Positions 60,846 through 64,000 of a DNA stretch of 64,000 nucleotides are shown here, piece after piece. The DNA comes from Avena insularis (lineage: Eukaryota; Streptophyta; Magnoliopsida; Poales; Poaceae). The stretch covers positions 324,918,305-324,982,304 of the forward strand of contig CM042689.1 in the NCBI GenBank assembly GCA_023614405.1, written 5' to 3'. Within the stretch, counting starts at the first letter, position 1, and each line of letters starts with the position of its first letter. The position numbers and the translations under genes are program-made. The notes below the pieces were generated by a model. The model saw nothing but the letters and a program-made list of their open reading frames with translations. It had not been told where the DNA came from and did no database searches.

Positions 60846-61357
60846 TGACATGGTTATACCCCGCGGGTACACGATCTCAGCATACCTAGTTCAGCCCAAG
60901 GAAGGCCCACGGCAAATATACGTCGGCCCATGAAGACTTTCGGGTGGCCAAGGCCCATGACTCCTTCGGATCCTTGGAGAGCAAGACTAGAGTAGATAGG
61001 AAATTCAAAGGGGTAAACCCTAAAACCTGTAACCGACTCGATCTGTGCCTGGGACCTACCTATCTCTATATAAGGGCCAGGAGGGCATGACGAGGAGGCC
61101 TCTCTGACAATCTCTCGCACACCACCGCATACACATCTCCACGCCAGATTGCATCTGCGTACCCCTGTAACCTTCGGTTCTACCGTAATCAAGAGCAGAC
61201 AAGCAGGAGTAGGGTTTTCCCTCCGGGGGCCTGAACCTGGGTAAACCTCGTGTCCCCGTGTTGCTTGTTTGCTAACCGTTCCGCGATCTCCAGCATCCCC
61301 ATCTTCTCCAAAACCCAAGTCCATAACAATGGGCATTGACGAGATTAAACCTCGTCA
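60846..61357 (+). repeat. 3' LTR of element F
   Basis: 512 bp, TATA box at 61067-61074. The final 29 bp repeat the gag ATG, which here runs into the flanking DNA. Confidence 0.92.
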
Positions 61358-63155
61358 GTTTTGGCAACAAAATTTAACAGGCAATTTTTATGTGCGACCA
61401 ACCAACTTTGATTCATGACAAAAAACTTTTATGTGCTGAGGAAAAACTACATCAGAGCCCGATAAAGCAACTTTAGTGCCCGTCTGAGCAAATTTGGTGC
61501 CCATCTGAGCAATATTCGTATCTTGACAAATTTGAGTCACCTAATGAGCCCGGCGAGACAACTTTTGTGCCCAGTAAGCAACTTTTGTACCCCAGTAAGC
61601 AAATTTGCCTCGTCGGGCTCCAAAGTTGCCTCGCCAGGCACCGAAAGTTTCCTCGTCGGGCAAAAGTTGCCTCTCTAGGCTTCAAAGTGCCTCATCGGGC
61701 ACCAAAGTTGCCTCGTCGAGAAAAAATTGTCTCGCTGGGCTCCGAAATTACCTCGCCGGGCACCGAAGTTGTCTCGCCGGGCAAACGTTACCTCGTCGGG
61801 CTCCGAAGTTGCCTCGCCGGGCTTCAAAGTTGTCTCGTCGGGCACCGAAGTTGCCTCGTCGGGCTTCAAAGTTGCCTCGCCGGGCACCAAAGTTGCCTCG
61901 TCGGAAAAAAGTTGCCTCATCGGGCTCCAAAGTTGCCTCGTGGGGCACCAAAGTTGTCTCGCAGGGCAAAAGTTGCCTCGACGGGCTTCAAAGTTACCTC
62001 ACTAGGAAAAAGTTGCCTCATCGGGCATCAAAGTTGTCTCGCCGGACAAAAGTTGCCTCGCCGGGCTTCAAAGTTGCATCGCCGGGCTTCAAAGTTGCAT
62101 TGTCGGGCTCCAAAGTTGTCTCACGGGATCGGAAGTTGCTTCGCCGAGCACCGAAGTTGCCTCGCCGGACAAAGTTGCCTCGTCGGGCTCCGAAGTTGCC
62201 TCTCCGGGCTTCAAAGTTTTTGGAAGTTGCTAAGTTTGGCACCAAAGTTGCCTCGCCGGGCTTCGAAGTTGTCTCCCCAAGCTCGAAGTTGCTCAATTGC
62301 AGAGCCCGACGGGGCAACTTCTGTGCCTGACAAAGCAACTTCGATAGTCCATTAGGATGGCGATGTGGTAGTGGGTGGGGACGTCCCTTCTTCGGGTAAG
62401 CCGCTGCCCGCCGAGGCAACTTCGAAGCCCGAAGTTGCTCAGTAGGAAATAATTTGCCTTGTCAGGCTTCGAAGTTGCCTCGTCGGATACCAACGTTGCT
62501 CAGTAGGTAACAAGTTGCCTTGTCGGGTTTTGAAGTTGCCTCACCAAAGTTGCTCAGTAGGGCACCCGAAGAAGACATCATTTTTTTGCGTACTAAAGTT
62601 GCTTTGCCGCACACCAAAGTTGTTTGGTCGACACCAAAGTTGCTATGTTAGACACTAATTACTTCGTCGACACCAAAGTTGTTTCGCCGCATACAAAAGT
62701 TGTCTAGTCGTTACCAAAGTTGCTTCTCCGGGCACCAAAGCTGCCCAGTCGGCAACAAACTTGCTATGTCGGACAATAAAGTTGTTTCGCTGGACACCAA
62801 AGTTGTTTTTATCGCGAAGTTGTCTCGTGCACAAAAGTTGTTTTGTCATACACAAAAGTTGTTTTGTCGTGCACAAAAGTTGCTTATTAAAAACGTTTGT
62901 CAAAACATAGGTAAACGGGATCTAGTTTTAAAGATCTCGTTGCAAGGGTATCAAAAATGAAAACGGATCGTAATTTTGATGCGAGGTTCAAAAGTTATCG
63001 TGTTTGAAATTTTTCAAAAAAGAATTAATTACATAACGATATCGTAAGAGTTTGTAATTAATGAACCACATGAGTTTATCAGTTTAAATTTCTTTTTATT
63101 TCTATTTGGTTAATGGGAGAAAAAAAACCTTGCGATGTGAAGCGCTCGGGACGGT
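61358..63155. mobile_element. Foldback-like element, body and right arm
   Basis: Continues the left arm from 44374. The first bases after F (TTGGCAACAAAATTTAA... GTGCGAC) match the reverse complement of 62860-62900, so the palindrome passes through the insertion point of F. The body is a minisatellite (61445-62885); the right arm runs to about 63155, where GTCCCGAGCG (reversed) is shared with 44208-44218. No ORF for a transposase seen. Outer borders and TSD not established. Confidence 0.68.
61445..62885. repeat. Minisatellite, mainly 21-bp unit
   Basis: Dozens of imperfect copies of a unit like AAAGTTGCCTCGCCGGGCTTC. At about 61450-61600 and near 62300-62340 and 62405-62425 the unit is in reverse orientation (GCAACTT...). 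Because 21 is divisible by three, the array keeps long open frames on both strands (repeating PRRASKL-like and GEATLVPDE-like peptides); these are not considered genes. Confidence 0.92.
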
Positions 63156-63431
63156 CGATCCAAAGACCGGGCGGCGCCTGCTTTTTATTTCTATTTGGCT
63201 AGACTGGTCCTTGTTTTTCAGACTCAGTTATGAACAACACACCAACGTCGAAGCCTGGAAAGCCCATTTGGCCGAAGAGAAACCGGAAGCGTCCCCACCA
63301 CGCGACGCGGCACAACACCTCGCGTCCAACGCACGCACCATCGCCGCACGGGAACTACAGAATCCAAAGCCAAAACCCCCACCGTCGCAGCCAAAACCCA
63401 CCCCACCGACCCGAGAGAGCCAAGGTCAGCC
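63156..63431 (+). promoter_or_regulatory. Upstream region of the serpin gene
   Basis: GC-rich leader from about 63240. A 22-bp stretch CTTTTTATTTCTATTTGG(C/T)TA occurs at 63089-63110 and 63180-63201, so promoter-proximal DNA includes a short duplication. No clear TATA box. Confidence 0.45.
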
Positions 63432-64000
63432 ATGGAGCTCGCGGATGCCGCCAGGGACGAGGCCGCCTTGGCCATGCGCATGCTCCGCCAGCTCGCCTGC
63501 GGAGAGGGCGGGGCGTCGGGCGCCAACATCGCCGTCTCCCCGCTCTCCATCCACGCCGCGCTGGCGCTGCTCGGCGCGGGCGCCAAGGGCCCCACGCTCG
63601 ACCAGATCGCAGCCTTCCTCGGCCCCGCCGGCGGCCCCGCCCACGCGGCGCTCGCCTCACACGTCGCGCTGCGCGTCCTCTCCGACAGCGCCGGCGACGA
63701 CGGAGGGCCCAAAGTGCGGTTCGCCAACGGCGTGTGGGTCGACGCCGAGATGCGCCTCAAGGTCGGCTACGCCGCCGTCGTCTCCGAGCACTACCGCGCC
63801 CAGGCGCACCCGGCGTCCTTCAGGGACATGGTGAGGCCCCTCTCGCCTGCAACTATTCCCCAGTCGCAATGTTCAACTCTCAAGTCTCTCACAATTTGTT
63901 TCGTGTGTGTATTGCTCCAGCCAGAGGAAGCGAGAACCCAGATCAACCGGTGGTTCGAGAGCGTGACTGCGGGCCGGATCAAGGAACTCCTGCCCCGAGG
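63432..64000 (+). CDS. Plant serpin (serine/cysteine protease inhibitor-type protein), 5' part
   Basis: Start ATG at 63432 ([13 protein letters not shown], context GCCATGG). Exon 1 is 63432-63830 and exon 2 starts at 63921 after a 90-bp GT...AG intron; exon 2 runs off the window. Serpin hallmarks are [20 protein letters not shown] (helix B region), [14 protein letters not shown] (strand 3A region) and, after the intron, [18 protein letters not shown]. The intron position, just before the INRW-type segment, fits the plant serpin gene structure as I remember it. The reactive-centre loop lies beyond the window, so target specificity and inhibitory ability cannot be judged. No lesions in the visible 160 residues. 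Confidence 0.92.
   Translation, partial: MELADAARDEAALAMRMLRQLACGEGGASGANIAVSPLSIHAALALLGAGAKGPTLDQIAAFLGPAGGPAHAALASHVALRVLSDSAGDDGGPKVRFANGVWVDAEMRLKVGYAAVVSEHYRAQAHPASFRDMVRPLSPATIPQSQCSTLKSLTICFVCVLLQPEEARTQINRWFESVTAGRIKELLPR

Larger units (their letters stand above)
44375..61357 (+). mobile_element. Element F, Tat-like Ty3/Gypsy element (17 kb with nested solo LTR)
   Basis: Two LTRs of exactly 512 bp (44375-44886, 60846-61357), flanked by GTTTC and GTTTT, a TSD with one change; the right-hand form is also present in the opposite foldback arm, so GTTTT looks ancestral. Order: LTR, PBS (44889-44906), gag, protease, reverse transcriptase, RNase H, second RNase H, integrase, antisense additional ORF with solo LTR G2, repeated PPT-like tail, LTR. 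The two RNase H domains and the antisense ORF are marks of the Tat lineage. Confidence 0.9.

Noticed and set aside
61567..62355. Long open frames on both strands in the minisatellite (up to 262 codons)
   Set aside because: They result from a 21-bp repeat unit lacking stops; the peptides are simple repeats with no domain, and several frames are open at once.
61445..62885. Possible CRISPR-like regularly spaced repeats
   Set aside because: Units are directly tandem without unique spacers, degenerate, and in a plant nuclear context.
63106..63834. 242-codon plus-strand frame over the serpin
   Set aside because: It is a different frame from the serpin and only open because of GC-rich codon usage; serpin homology lies in the frame starting at 63432.

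Overview
This is a grass nuclear genome window, most likely from the Triticeae (wheat, barley, rye or goatgrass). The evidence is the density of nested long-terminal-repeat (LTR) retrotransposons, Stowaway-type MITEs, GC-rich grass-type first exons, and only two ordinary host genes in 64 kb. Family names for the repeats were not looked up; letters A-H are my own labels, and boundaries come from TG...CA ends, target-site duplications (TSDs), primer-binding sites (PBS) and polypurine tracts (PPT) read in the sequence.

Left part (1-24608). A stack of insertions: a degraded Copia element (10034-11448) holds a Tat-like Gypsy element H (3764-10033), which abuts the LTR of a minus-strand element B (2221-3763), which in turn abuts element A (1-2114, cut by the window edge). 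After 0.8 kb without genes comes Tat-like element E (12226-14129 and 22513-23796). A complete 8.4 kb minus-strand element D (14130-22507, TSD GCTTG) splits E inside gag.

Middle (24609-44374). Element C (24609-32882, minus strand, TSD GTATG) is a complete gag-only element carrying a 193-bp hAT-type MITE with an 8-bp TSD. A 4.9 kb solo LTR G1 follows (33527-38437, TSD ATATG). Next is a gene island: one intact three-exon gene (40071-42605) for an uncharacterised acidic plant protein with two predicted membrane segments, flanked by MITEs and a tandem duplication.

Right part (44375-64000). Tat-like element F (44375-61357; two 512-bp LTRs) keeps recognisable gag, protease, reverse transcriptase, two RNase H domains and integrase, all broken by stops and frameshifts. 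On the opposite strand, between pol and the 3' LTR, it carries a multi-exon additional ORF of the 'putative gypsy type transposon' family. H carries the same arrangement. A 4.1 kb solo LTR G2 (54115-58213) interrupts this antisense gene. F itself sits inside an inverted-repeat (foldback-like) element whose arms are at 44207-44374 and 62887-63155 and whose body is a 1.4 kb minisatellite with a mainly 21-bp unit. The window ends in the first two exons of a plant serpin gene (63432 onward).

No bacterial-type operons, rRNA, tRNA or CRISPR arrays are present. C and D appear non-autonomous (gag plus a protease-like domain, no pol) and would depend on enzymes from other elements; within the visible parts of E, F and H no pol is intact.
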